DNA of 64,000 nucleotides from contig NZ_KB899547.1 in the NCBI RefSeq assembly GCF_000378345.1, positions 186,001 to 250,000 of the forward strand, given 5' to 3'. The notes beneath the pieces were generated by a model. The model was not told the DNA's origin. It saw nothing but the letters and a program-made list of their open reading frames with translations, and made no database searches. Both the position numbers and the translations under genes were made by a program. The stretch is from Hirschia maritima DSM 19733. GTDB lineage: Bacteria > Pseudomonadota > Alphaproteobacteria > Caulobacterales > Hyphomonadaceae. This document shows, piece by piece, positions 7,524-15,438 of the stretch. Numbering within the stretch: position 1 is the first letter of the stretch; each line of letters starts with the position of its first letter.

Positions 7524-8573
7524 TTACGGTGTTTTCTGCCAAACACGGACATAGTCGATTTCAAAATCGACGACTCCGTCATCCTTCTCACTCTCGGGAC
7601 TATTCAATTCCAAGTCCTCTTTGCTTTGTGGGATGCCATGCCAAGGGAAAATTTCATTATCTAGCCAAATATTGATTGGAACAGTTGCGACATACCCGTC
7701 GTAATCTTCCGCTACATCTCTGTTTTCTCTGGCCCATTTGGTTGCATCTTCAGCAGTTACCGATGAAAATAGCTTGCCATCGATATAGTATTTTATACCT
7801 GTTTCATCCCATTCCACGCCATAAACATGGAAGTCATCGGCACCGCGAAATCCCATTTGTTTACGCTCAGTATAAGCTGGTTTTCCACCTAGCTTGTCCC
7901 AATCCCGAATAGACCACCAAAGCTCACTATCAAGATGTTCTTTGCCTTCACCGCGGCCATCGCCATACATTTCAAAGAAATCAAACTCGAACTTTGGTCC
8001 CATAGACCATGCTGCACTCGTTACTTGCGCATCAGCGGCTTTGCTGCGCACTTCGATATAGCCATACTGGAATGATTTGCGTGAACGGAAGCAGGCAGTC
8101 GTGATATTTTCGTACGGAATTGCTGGTCCAAAATGAGGTTTTCTAATTTCTTTGCTAAATGGAAAATTAGGTTCCCAGCGTGTTTCCAACTTCAGTTTCC
8201 CATCTTCAAGGCGATAATTGCGTCCAGAGAATTGTGAAGGTGCTCGGCCTTTCCATACCCATGCATCGGGATTATCCGGGTGAACGTATTGAGGTTCACC
8301 ATTTTTGAATTTCCCGACTATGAACCATCTGTCTTCATCTATTTCGGCAGCGTTAAATTCATCACTCACCTCAGTGTTGTATGACCAATCACCACTATTT
8401 TGAGGGTCGGATAGTGGGAAGTGAGGTGGAATTGATTGTGTTTGAGAGTTGCTAATTGAAGGGGAGGCCAATTTTTCTTCAGGCTTGGGTGGCTCTGTCG
8501 ATGTCTGACAGGACGCAACTAAGATTGCTAATAGCACACCGCTAATTTGAGCAGGCATTCCTAAAGGTGTCAT
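7524..8573 (-). CDS. Secreted lipoprotein glycoside hydrolase, family 16
   Basis: A 349-residue lipoprotein (lipobox LVASC, C22) with a GH16 beta-jelly-roll catalytic domain. The active-site signature ExDxxE is seen as EFDFFE (E196, D198, E201), followed by MYGDG. GH16 enzymes of marine bacteria cleave beta-1,3/1,4-linked galactans or glucans such as agar, porphyran, carrageenan or laminarin. The exact substrate cannot be called from motifs. The start at 8573 has GGGAG 6-7 nt upstream. A GTG at 8594 is possible but less likely. It is adjacent to the exported SDR gene, so the two may be co-transcribed. Confidence 0.85.
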   Translation of the reverse strand: MTPLGMPAQISGVLLAILVASCQTSTEPPKPEEKLASPSISNSQTQSIPPHFPLSDPQNSGDWSYNTEVSDEFNAAEIDEDRWFIVGKFKNGEPQYVHPDNPDAWVWKGRAPSQFSGRNYRLEDGKLKLETRWEPNFPFSKEIRKPHFGPAIPYENITTACFRSRKSFQYGYIEVRSKAADAQVTSAAWSMGPKFEFDFFEMYGDGRGEGKEHLDSELWWSIRDWDKLGGKPAYTERKQMGFRGADDFHVYGVEWDETGIKYYIDGKLFSSVTAEDATKWARENRDVAEDYDGYVATVPINIWLDNEIFPWHGIPQSKEDLELNSPESEKDDGVVDFEIDYVRVWQKTP

Positions 8574-8771
8574 TGCATTTCTCCCATTCGCCACGTCTAG
8601 GGCTGTTTTTATTGCTTATCGTTAATACATCATATGTTTAGTTAGATATCAACAATAAGTCGATGGAAAATGCTGGCGTGACGCTAACTTCAAATAAAAT
8701 CTAATTTTTCCGACGGATTTGACTCAATTCGCACGTTCAACCCTCAAGTAGAGTGGCTGAGGTGTGAACAA

Positions 8772-9869
8772 GTGACATTGGGAAAGTTATTTTTGGGGTC
8801 AGGTCAAGAATGCCTAGCGGATAGGCTGGCTAACCGAGACAATCATTTCAATTTCGTTCGATTGCTATTGGCTTCCATGGTGATGATTGATCATGCTGGT
8901 CTAGTTGTTTCAGGTATGGCTAGTTCAGAACCATTTCGTCCATTTGGTGTCAGCTTGGGATATATGGCTGTTGATGGCTTTTTTATATTATCGGGACTTT
9001 TGATTGCGCGTAGTCTAGCGACCAAGGGTGTTGGAGCGCAGTACTTCTTGGCGCGATTATTGCGCGTTTATCCTGCTCTTATTTTCTTGGCTGTAATTGC
9101 TGTATTCTTGATTGGACCTATTGTTGCGCAGGAAGCATATTGGAGAGGCTGGGCCACGATTTCTTATGGGATCGAAATAATCAAATTTGGAGATACCTCA
9201 GGTGGGCCAATTGGTTTCTATCCCGATAACCCTTTTCCAAATGAATTCAATTCTCCTTTATGGACGCTGAGATACGAGATGTTGTGCTATGTATTGGCAC
9301 CGTTTGCATTCTGGCTCGGCATTATCTCTCATCGGTTTCGCTTTTTGATCTGTCTTGTGTTTCTGGGAGGGGTATCTGTCATATTTGACGCCCATGAAAA
9401 ATCCATTTTTGGGAGCCATGTCTTAGCCAGTTGTGTCCGGTTGGGGTTTGCTTTTGGAATTGGGATAGGGCTCTGGCACATTCGAAATTTGGTTCGAGGT
9501 CAGTTTGGCTGGCTAGTATTAGGTCTTGGTGTATTCATGATAGCTGGCGTATTTGATGTCGGCCAAGATGTCGCGGATACTGTATTTATGGCCACATTTG
9601 TTATGTGGCTTGGGCTCGCTAAATGGCCAACCTTGAGTAAGCTGCCTTTGAAATCGGATATTTCTTATGGGGTTTATATTTATCACTATCCCATTATGCA
9701 GATTTTGATTGCGAATTTTCCTGATCTATCTTGGCCAAGATTATTGTTGTTTTCGACGATTTTGACATTACCTGCTGCGTGGGTGTCGTGGACATTCATT
9801 GAGAAAACTGCATTGCGGTATAAAAAGGGCTTTCGTGCTAATGGAAAGACTAAATCAGTTGCTTCCTAA
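8772..9869 (+). CDS. Acyltransferase 3 family membrane protein (OafA/YrhL-like)
   Basis: A 365-residue polytopic inner-membrane protein with about ten TM helices. The N-terminal NFVRLLLASMVMIDHAG gives the conserved R and H of acyltransferase family 3, and GYMAVDGFFILSG is the classical second motif. These enzymes O-acylate exported glycans (LPS, peptidoglycan or exopolysaccharide). GTG start, with GAGG about 9 nt upstream. It is divergent from the GH16 gene. The substrate is not predictable. Confidence 0.88.
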   Translation: MTLGKLFLGSGQECLADRLANRDNHFNFVRLLLASMVMIDHAGLVVSGMASSEPFRPFGVSLGYMAVDGFFILSGLLIARSLATKGVGAQYFLARLLRVYPALIFLAVIAVFLIGPIVAQEAYWRGWATISYGIEIIKFGDTSGGPIGFYPDNPFPNEFNSPLWTLRYEMLCYVLAPFAFWLGIISHRFRFLICLVFLGGVSVIFDAHEKSIFGSHVLASCVRLGFAFGIGIGLWHIRNLVRGQFGWLVLGLGVFMIAGVFDVGQDVADTVFMATFVMWLGLAKWPTLSKLPLKSDISYGVYIYHYPIMQILIANFPDLSWPRLLLFSTILTLPAAWVSWTFIEKTALRYKKGFRANGKTKSVAS

Positions 9870-10028
9870 ATCGTGCTTTTTAGAAATATAGTCTGCCGAT
9901 ATTGTACGAAGTGATGGTGGGCCGCTGAATCCAAGCAGTGGCCGCCTACATCTCCACATAGTGGAGCTCTATCATACCAACATGTAAACCAGTTCCTGCT
10001 TGTGAACAAAGCTGAGACAGAGTTAGAA

Positions 10029-10172
10029 TTATTCAGTTGAAGAATTTGGATCTGGTTTAGCTCCCATGACTTTGGAAACAACCCAAGCAGTTAGTCCAAT
10101 ACAAACCAGTAGTAATGTTCCAAATCCAATTAAAGCATATATTGCCAAGTGGTCGACATGAAGGTTGCCCAT
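10029..10172 (-). CDS. Small single-TM membrane protein, 47 residues
   Basis: An unrecognised small gene. The ATG at 10172 has GGAG 7 nt upstream. The product begins MGNLHVDHLAIYALIGFG, continues as one TM helix (about residues 10-35), then KVMGAKPDPNSSTE. A clear ribosome site, clean TM topology and charged ends make it a likely real protein. No family is recognised. It lies between the acyltransferase and the tmRNA. Confidence 0.6.
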   Translation of the reverse strand: MGNLHVDHLAIYALIGFGTLLLVCIGLTAWVVSKVMGAKPDPNSSTE

Positions 10173-10380
10173 TTTCAGCTCCGATTATTCACAAAGGGTT
10201 TGCGTGAATTCCGCAATTTATCCATAATTAATATATGGTTTTTGAGCTGAGGCTAGCGCGGCGTGTGGTCACATTAATTATTGCTTGCGTATTTAAGAAC
10301 TTCCAAAGGAAATTTGCCCTCAGCAATCTAAAAAGTGTGAGGATGTTTTACTTAAGAAGGAGAAGTGCAAATAGAGTAGT

Positions 10381-10698
10381 GGAAGCTTCTGTTGCCAGGT
10401 GCTTCCGAACCCCGCCTTAGGTGCTATAGGTCCCAAGGAGTTTAAGCGGTTTGCCCGCACAGCTTACGCTGCGAGTAGCTCACCTTCAGCAAAATTGTCG
10501 TTTGCAACTATTTGCTAGTTGGGCTTCTAACGGTGCCCAGTCGAACGAAGTCATAGTCTTTACACGTCCGTCGATCCTATTTCGGCCCCAAATCCATCCG
10601 CCAAACGATGCGGGAGTTACTGGTGGAGCCGCCGGGTACCGCCCCCGGGTCCGAGCCGCTTATTACACAAGGGTTTATCGTTATAGTCCGCAAGGGAC
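10381..10698 (-). ncRNA. ssrA: Transfer-messenger RNA, circularly permuted two-piece form
   Basis: tmRNA rescues stalled ribosomes and adds a degradation tag. Read on the minus strand, the acceptor piece comes first and ends in CGGCTCC-ACCA (CCA at 10621-10623). An intervening segment follows, then the coding piece beginning GGGGCCGAAATAGGATCGACG (about 10600), then the tag frame. The acceptor stem GGGGCCG/CGGCTCC has a G-U pair at the third position, the alanyl-tRNA identity element. This order is the permuted form known from alphaproteobacteria. Ends are approximate: a -10-like TATATT lies at 10704-10709, and a hairpin GGAAGC/GCTTCC closes the 3' side. Confidence 0.92.
10464..10505 (-). other. 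ssrA: tmRNA proteolysis-tag reading frame
   Basis: Resume codon GCA at 10503-10505, then ANDNFAEGELLAA and TAA. The ANDN start and the LAA-like end are the parts read by SspB and ClpX respectively. The tag pairs functionally with the sspB gene at 2.3-2.8 kb. Confidence 0.9.
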
Positions 10699-10710
10699 AT
10701 GTCTAATATA

Positions 10711-11105
10711 GGTGGGAATGATTAATAGGAAAAGCACTAAGTCTTAGAAAAATGGGGAAAGATGAGAATAATCGCAGAATATTTTCTGAATTTTTTGTCA
10801 TGCGAGTTGTTTTCTACAAAAAAGACGAAGCGCATGATATTTAAAAGAATAGAATGCATACGATTGAGAATTATAAAATTGTATTCTTAATAATGAATCA
10901 GAAACTTCTAGTTTGATATGCGTTATTAACCATGTTGGTTTTTAAAATTTGTGATTCTATAGTATGGTCACTTTCGGTAAGGCGTTTTCAAGCTTGTTTT
11001 AGGTCAATTATAGTTGAAGGTATTGCTGTTATTCTTTGGCACTTAATTGATCGTAAGTATGGAAGGAACAAGTGTTAATCGTATTGCCTTTATGGAGGAT
11101 CACGC
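10711..11105. other. AT-rich intergenic region
   Basis: About 395 bp between the tmRNA promoter and the gene at 11106. It is strongly AT-rich. Its short frames (for example a 30-codon one near 10752) lack ribosome sites. The left end presumably holds the tmRNA promoter and the right end that of the 65-residue protein. I see no repeat or RNA gene. Confidence 0.5.
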
Positions 11106-11303
11106 ATGAATAGATATTCCAAGGTTCAATGTGAAGAAACAGAAACACATGCTTTAGCACGTCGACTGGTTGAGCGCTCTGGACTGGATGAAAATGAAGC
11201 TAATCAAGCCGTTGACGATTATCTCCACGCTGAAGGGGGAAGTTTGTCGGATGCTGAATTGACGACTTCCAGCGGGAAAGTAGATTTAACTCATGCGCAT
11301 TAG
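11106..11303 (+). CDS. Small acidic protein, 65 residues, hypothetical
   Basis: A small soluble protein rich in Glu/Asp with helical segments (HALARRLVERSGLDENEANQAVDDYLH). It has an excellent Shine-Dalgarno (GGAGG, 8 nt before ATG) and its own downstream terminator, so it is very probably expressed. No family is recognised. The stop codon lies inside a perfect 8-bp inverted repeat (11291-11310). Confidence 0.65.
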   Translation: MNRYSKVQCEETETHALARRLVERSGLDENEANQAVDDYLHAEGGSLSDAELTTSSGKVDLTHAH

Positions 11304-11335
11304 CGCATGATGTAGAGTTAAGTATCGTAACATCG

Positions 11336-11400
11336 GCGTGACAGTCGCTAAATGCTGGTTTCTTGCCTTCCAGTATATTTGGCGTTGTCACGCTTTTTTT
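11336..11400 (+). terminator. Rho-independent terminator with an internal stem
   Basis: GCGTGACA (11336-11343) pairs with TGTCACGC (11386-11393) and is followed by seven T. A smaller stem CTGG/CCAG sits inside the long loop. Confidence 0.7.
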
Positions 11401-11465
11401 ATTGCAAAAAAGTTCAAACTGCGAATTCCTGATGGAAGTTATCTTCATTAGTCGAGAATCAAGAA

Positions 11466-12152
11466 ATGCAGCTTGTAGATTGGTCTCCTCGAGAACGACC
11501 AGAAATCGCTGAATTGGATGGGCAATATGTTAGACTAGAGAGACTTAGTCTGACAAAACATGCACGTGATTTGTTCGAAACGTGCGCAACATCTTCAGAA
11601 ATAGAAAGAGCTAAGTTTTTACGAGTTGAAAACGGGCACACCTTTGATGGGTTTTCAAATTGGATACAAACCTGTGAAAGCAATCAGCAAGATGAGTTTT
11701 ATGCTGTTGTTGATAAGTCGACTGAAAAAGCTGTTGGTATGCAAGCATTCCTTCGCATTGATGAAGCTAATGGCAGTGTCGAAATAGGTTGGGTTCACTG
11801 GTCAGCTCATATGGCGAGAAGTCCCAAATCAACAGAAGCATTTTTCCTTATGGCGAGTTATGTGTTTGATCAATTGGGATATCGTCGGTTTGAGTGGAAG
11901 TGTGATTCCCTGAATTTGCCTTCGTGTAGGGCTGCAGAGCGATTTGGGATGCAGTTTGAAGGTGTGTTTCGTAATCATATGGTGAGATATGGTGCCAATC
12001 GCGATACAGCTTGGTTTTCTTTGATTGATAGAGAATGGCCGGCGACTAAAAGAGCATTTGCAGCTTGGTTTGATCCTGAAAATTTTGATAAGAATGGTCG
12101 TCAAAAGGTCAAACTGACTGAATTAATTAATCAAGAACGGGACAGAACATGA
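11466..12152 (+). CDS. GNAT N-acetyltransferase, RimJ/RimL type
   Basis: A 228-residue acetyltransferase of the RimJ/RimL-like group. The GNAT core shows GQYVRLERLS at the start, AVGMQAFLRID and VEIGWVHWS strands, then LGYRRFEWKCDSLNLPSCRAAERFGMQFEG. That last stretch contains the acetyl-CoA-binding and C-terminal motifs of this subfamily. The acceptor (protein N-terminus, antibiotic or small molecule) is unknown. It overlaps the next gene by 4 bp (ATGA), so the two are translationally coupled. Confidence 0.85.
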   Translation: MQLVDWSPRERPEIAELDGQYVRLERLSLTKHARDLFETCATSSEIERAKFLRVENGHTFDGFSNWIQTCESNQQDEFYAVVDKSTEKAVGMQAFLRIDEANGSVEIGWVHWSAHMARSPKSTEAFFLMASYVFDQLGYRRFEWKCDSLNLPSCRAAERFGMQFEGVFRNHMVRYGANRDTAWFSLIDREWPATKRAFAAWFDPENFDKNGRQKVKLTELINQERDRT

Positions 12153-12862
12153 GCATTCAAACTAAGACAGTCGAATATACAGATGGGGATCAAACTTGTG
12201 TTGGTTTCCTCGCTTGGGATGATGCAGCTGGTCCCAAGCCATGTGTTCTTGTAGCTCCGGATTGGAGAGGGCGTACCTCATTTAGTGAGGACAAAGCTGT
12301 TGAGCTGGCAAAGCTTGGTTATGTTGGCTTTGCTATTGATGTGTATGGCGACGGTAAAGTGGGGGCAGATGCAGATGAAAATGCTGCATTGATGAACCCA
12401 TTTGTTGAAGACCGCGCTAAGCTCAAACAGCGTTTAATAGCGACCGTTGAAGCTGCAAAGAGTTTTGATGAAGTTGATGCAGCGAAGATAGCGATAATCG
12501 GATTTTGCTTTGGTGGATTATGCGCCTTGGATCTAGCGCGTACGGGGCTAGATGTAAAAGCGGCAATTAGTTTCCATGGGTTGTTTATGCCAAATAGGCT
12601 TCCCGACAATAAGATCGAAGCAAAAGTGCTTGCTTTGCACGGATACGATGACCCCATGGCGAAACCTGAGACGATTATTGAGCTTGGAGATGAGTTGACG
12701 CGCGCCGAATGTGATTGGCAGCTATATGCTTATGGCTCAACGATGCATTCATTCATGAATCCGGATGCGAATGCACCGGAGGGGGGGACCCAATATAATG
12801 CTGTTACTGAAAAACGCGCTTGGATTTCAGCCACTCAATTGTTGGAACAAGCGCTGGGCTAA
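12149..12862 (+). CDS. Dienelactone hydrolase family protein
   Basis: A 237-residue cytoplasmic alpha/beta-hydrolase. The catalytic triad is visible as Cys in GFCFGG, Asp in LHGYDDPMA and His in STMHSFMNP, the arrangement of dienelactone hydrolases. True dienelactone hydrolases act in chlorocatechol breakdown. Stand-alone members like this one usually have unknown ester or lactone substrates. It is coupled to the upstream GNAT gene by an ATGA overlap and ends 3 bp before a convergent gene. Confidence 0.87.
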   Translation: MSIQTKTVEYTDGDQTCVGFLAWDDAAGPKPCVLVAPDWRGRTSFSEDKAVELAKLGYVGFAIDVYGDGKVGADADENAALMNPFVEDRAKLKQRLIATVEAAKSFDEVDAAKIAIIGFCFGGLCALDLARTGLDVKAAISFHGLFMPNRLPDNKIEAKVLALHGYDDPMAKPETIIELGDELTRAECDWQLYAYGSTMHSFMNPDANAPEGGTQYNAVTEKRAWISATQLLEQALG

Positions 12863-12865
12863 GTT

Positions 12866-13462
12866 TTATTGGCGTTCGGGACGAATACCCGTAAATGTCT
12901 TCTGGCAGAATGCTCGGATTTCTTCATTGTCCTTTTCTAGGTCACCTGTGAGTTCCCAGCATTTTGTTAGAAGAATTTCTTTTGTGCCACCATTTATACC
13001 GGCAATGAAAACGGGAACCTTGGCGGCATAGGCAATTCGTAAGTATCCAGGTTTGTAACTATCAACTTGAGAACGTGTGCCTTCAGGGGCAATACCAAGC
13101 CAAACATTGTCGTTTGAATTGTACCATTCGACCATTTGATCCGTCACGTTTTGTGATTTGCTGCGATCAATAGGGACGCCCCCAAGCCATTTGAAGAACC
13201 CGGCGAGTGGAAAAACAAAGGCTTCTTTTTTCATCATGTAGGACATGCGTAACCCAACCGATTGCATTGCAGCCATTGCGACAATGAAATCAAGATTGGA
13301 AGTGTGAGGAACGCCGATCACCAGAATTTTCTTTTTGTCCGGTAATTTCCCAGTGATTTTCCACCCTAGTGATTTTAGGACAACACTGCCAAGCCAACGG
13401 GTTGCACCATTTCCCATGCTTGGCGTGTTCGGGCTCATGACTGAATTAATACGTGGTGCCAT
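12866..13462 (-). CDS. 1-acyl-glycerol-3-phosphate acyltransferase-like protein (PlsC family)
   Basis: A 198-residue glycerolipid acyltransferase. Motif I HTSNLD (HX4D), the GGVPIDR region and APEGTRS (motif III) are all present, so it should transfer an acyl group to a glycerol-like acceptor at the inner face of the membrane. It is shorter than canonical PlsC and lacks strong TM helices. It may be a secondary enzyme (ornithine-lipid or phospholipid remodelling). A perfect palindrome (TTACACGAGTGTAA) lies 33 bp upstream of the start. Confidence 0.83.
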   Translation of the reverse strand: MAPRINSVMSPNTPSMGNGATRWLGSVVLKSLGWKITGKLPDKKKILVIGVPHTSNLDFIVAMAAMQSVGLRMSYMMKKEAFVFPLAGFFKWLGGVPIDRSKSQNVTDQMVEWYNSNDNVWLGIAPEGTRSQVDSYKPGYLRIAYAAKVPVFIAGINGGTKEILLTKCWELTGDLEKDNEEIRAFCQKTFTGIRPERQ

Positions 13463-13494
13463 TCAATTTGTATCCAATATCGTATTTGGTTTTC

Positions 13495-13508
13495 TTACAC
13501 GAGTGTAA
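13495..13508. promoter_or_regulatory. Perfect 14-bp palindrome, possible operator
   Basis: TTACAC-GA-GTGTAA is a perfect dyad 33 bp upstream of the PlsC-like gene, where a dimeric repressor would block its promoter. The regulator is unknown. Confidence 0.35.
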
Positions 13509-13694
13509 TCAAAATAACCCAGCGTCAAGTTTGATAGTGGTTTTAGTCAATTTTGAACAATGTGTTGAAAAGGAAACTGAGGCACAATAATTCAGAGGAA
13601 ATGTTGTAGTTTGTTTGACGAAGAATAAGCTGCAAATCCTCAAAAATGATTCTAATTATAGTTCATGCGATGACCGGACCCGAAAGAAGCTGAC

Positions 13695-14543
13695 ATGCAC
13701 CAATATCTAGATTTGTGTCGAAAAGTCTTAAACGAAGGCGAGTGGGTCTATAATAAACGTACAGGAAAAAAATGCCTGACGCTCATCAATGCAGATTTTG
13801 AATATGATCTTTCCAAAGGTGAATTTCCTTTAGTCACAACACGAAAAGCTTTTTATAAATCCGCGATTGCAGAATTGCTCGGCTATTTGCGTGGATATGA
13901 CAATGCGGCTGACTTTCGAGAACTTGGAACCAAAACATGGGACAGCAATGCCAATGAAACGCAGGCATGGCTTGCTAACCCGGTGCGTAAAGGCACAGAC
14001 GATATGGGGCGTGTATATGGTGTGCAGGGGCGCTCCTGGGCAAAGCCGGATGGTGGGCATGTAGATCAGCTTAAGAAGGTTTTCACAAACCTGTCTAATG
14101 GAATTGATGATCGCGGCGAAATAGTCACTTTTTATAATCCGGGAGAATTTCACTTAGGTTGTTTGCGGCCCTGTATGCACACGCACAACTTTTCTTTGTT
14201 GGGAGATAAAATCTATCTGACGAGTTATCAGCGATCAGTTGATTTGCCTTTGGGGCTTGTTTTTAACATGCCTCAAGTGGCTGTGCTTGCTTATTTGGGG
14301 GCTATAATTTCAGGGAAGCAGCCTGCAAAGGCATTTCATAAAATGGTGAATATCCATATTTATGAAGATCAAATCGAAGGCATAAAAACGCAGTTAGAGC
14401 GTGATCCATTTCCTATGCCGACATTAAAAATCAACCCAGATATAAAATCTCTCGAAGACATAGAAACATGGGTAACTCCAAATGATTTCGAGGTTGTTGG
14501 GTATGAGCATCATCCCTCTATTTCTTTTCCTTTTTCAGCGTAA
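13695..14543 (+). CDS. thyA: Thymidylate synthase
   Basis: Converts dUMP to dTMP using methylene-tetrahydrofolate. The 282-residue protein shows the dUMP-binding and catalytic region [10 protein letters not shown] (nucleophilic Cys), [15 protein letters not shown] and a C-terminal [10 protein letters not shown]. It is somewhat longer than the roughly 264-residue E. coli enzyme, with the YGVQGRSW region intact. In many alphaproteobacteria thyA is followed by folA. Here folA is 1.6 kb downstream, separated by two unrelated genes. Confidence 0.95.
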   Translation: MHQYLDLCRKVLNEGEWVYNKRTGKKCLTLINADFEYDLSKGEFPLVTTRKAFYKSAIAELLGYLRGYDNAADFRELGTKTWDSNANETQAWLANPVRKGTDDMGRVYGVQGRSWAKPDGGHVDQLKKVFTNLSNGIDDRGEIVTFYNPGEFHLGCLRPCMHTHNFSLLGDKIYLTSYQRSVDLPLGLVFNMPQVAVLAYLGAIISGKQPAKAFHKMVNIHIYEDQIEGIKTQLERDPFPMPTLKINPDIKSLEDIETWVTPNDFEVVGYEHHPSISFPFSA

Positions 14544-14909
14544 CTTTTTGAGAAACAGGTTTTGAAAATTGAGATTACGAAGATTTCACTCTAAATGTCA
14601 GTTAGCCTTACTTTGCGGTAGTTTGTGTGAAAAGTGTTGGATTTGTTGAGATCGCAATCACCACTAGTTTTTTGTAATATTTCTTTGAAAACAGTAGGTT
14701 GCTGAACTTATGGCGATGGTTTTGTATGCGGTTTCTATAAATTAGAAACCATATAGATTAGAAAAAATGCCCCTTAACTAGAAAAGTTAATATGTGTTTA
14801 AGGGTTGATTTTTTTGCAAAAACAGGGCGGAAAGTATTTTTCGTGCGAAGGACTCAATGAGTATTGGGGGGTCCTAGAACGTTTGTTTGACCGAAGGGGG
14901 TCTATACCA
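14544..14909. other. Intergenic region after thyA
   Basis: About 365 bp without a convincing gene. It holds an 8-bp inverted repeat GGTTTCTA/TAGAAACC (14730-14750) and the terminator-like element at 14771-14815. The promoter of the alanine-rich lipoprotein must lie at its right end. Confidence 0.5.
14771..14815 (+). terminator. Weak terminator-like hairpin downstream of thyA
   Basis: CCCTTAA (14771-14777) pairs with TTAAGGG (14798-14804), followed by TTGATTTTTTT. An alternative inner hairpin TTAACT/AGTTAA competes. The low GC stem makes it tentative. Confidence 0.35.
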
Positions 14910-15377
14910 ATGAACATGAAATCAAAACTATTACTTGTTGCTGCGGCTTCTGTGCTTGGATTGTCAGCATGTCAAAAAGCTGAAGAAGCTGCTTCTGCTG
15001 CAGCTGATAAAGCTGGTGAGGCAGCATCTGCTGCTGCAGACGTAGCTGGTGACGCTGTAGACGCAACTAAAGAAGTTGCTGGCGATGTAGCTGCTGCTGC
15101 TGGTGATGCTGTTGAAGGTGCTACTGAAGCTGCTGGCGACATGGCTGATAAAGCCGCTGCTGCAACTGGTGACGCTGTAGAAGCGACTAAAGAAGCTGCT
15201 GGTAACGTAGTTGACGGTGCTAAAGATGTAGCTGGTGATGTTGCTGCGGCAACAGGTGAAGCTGCTGATAAAGCCGCTGAAATGGCAGGCGATGTTAAAG
15301 ACGCTGCAGCTGACAAAGCTGGCGACCTTGTAGACGCTGCTAAAGAAAAAGTTGAAGAAGCTACAGACGGAGAATAA
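14910..15377 (+). CDS. Alanine-rich helical repeat lipoprotein
   Basis: A 155-residue lipoprotein: signal MKSKLLLVAAASVLGLSAC with the lipobox cysteine, then about 130 residues made almost only of A, D, K, E, G, V and T. These form imperfect repeats such as AAADKAGEAASAA and GDAVEATKEAAG, an amphipathic roughly 11-residue pattern like LEA or apolipoprotein-type helices. GAAGGGGG 9 nt upstream supports the start at 14910. It is likely anchored in the envelope as a long helix. A role in stress protection or as an envelope spacer is a guess. Confidence 0.75.
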   Translation: MNMKSKLLLVAAASVLGLSACQKAEEAASAAADKAGEAASAAADVAGDAVDATKEVAGDVAAAAGDAVEGATEAAGDMADKAAAATGDAVEATKEAAGNVVDGAKDVAGDVAAATGEAADKAAEMAGDVKDAAADKAGDLVDAAKEKVEEATDGE

Positions 15378-15407
15378 CTCCATCTGAGGTTGATCCTTAA
15401 AATGAAA

Positions 15408-15438
15408 GGCGGTTCTTGCAAAAGAACCGCCTTTTTTT
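15408..15438. terminator. Bidirectional Rho-independent terminator
   Basis: GGCGGTTC (15408-15415) and GAACCGCC (15424-15431) with an 8-nt loop and seven T. AAA on the left side lets it work on both strands. It separates the convergent lipoprotein and VUT genes, and its T run overlaps the VUT stop codon. Confidence 0.88.

Noticed and set aside
9866-10081. A 71-residue minus-strand frame
   Set aside because: It overlaps the acyltransferase stop and the better 47-residue gene at 10029-10172 in another frame, lacks a ribosome site and shows no family.
10235-10711. Two plus-strand frames of 61 and 86 codons
   Set aside because: They lie over the tmRNA on the other strand, and the RNA features explain the composition.
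10752-10845. A 30-codon frame MGKDENNRRIF...
   Set aside because: No Shine-Dalgarno, AT-rich intergenic context, no supporting conservation that can be seen.
14964-15421. Two long antisense frames over the alanine-rich lipoprotein
   Set aside because: Low-complexity GC-rich codons keep several frames open. The sense frame has the lipobox, ribosome site and terminator.
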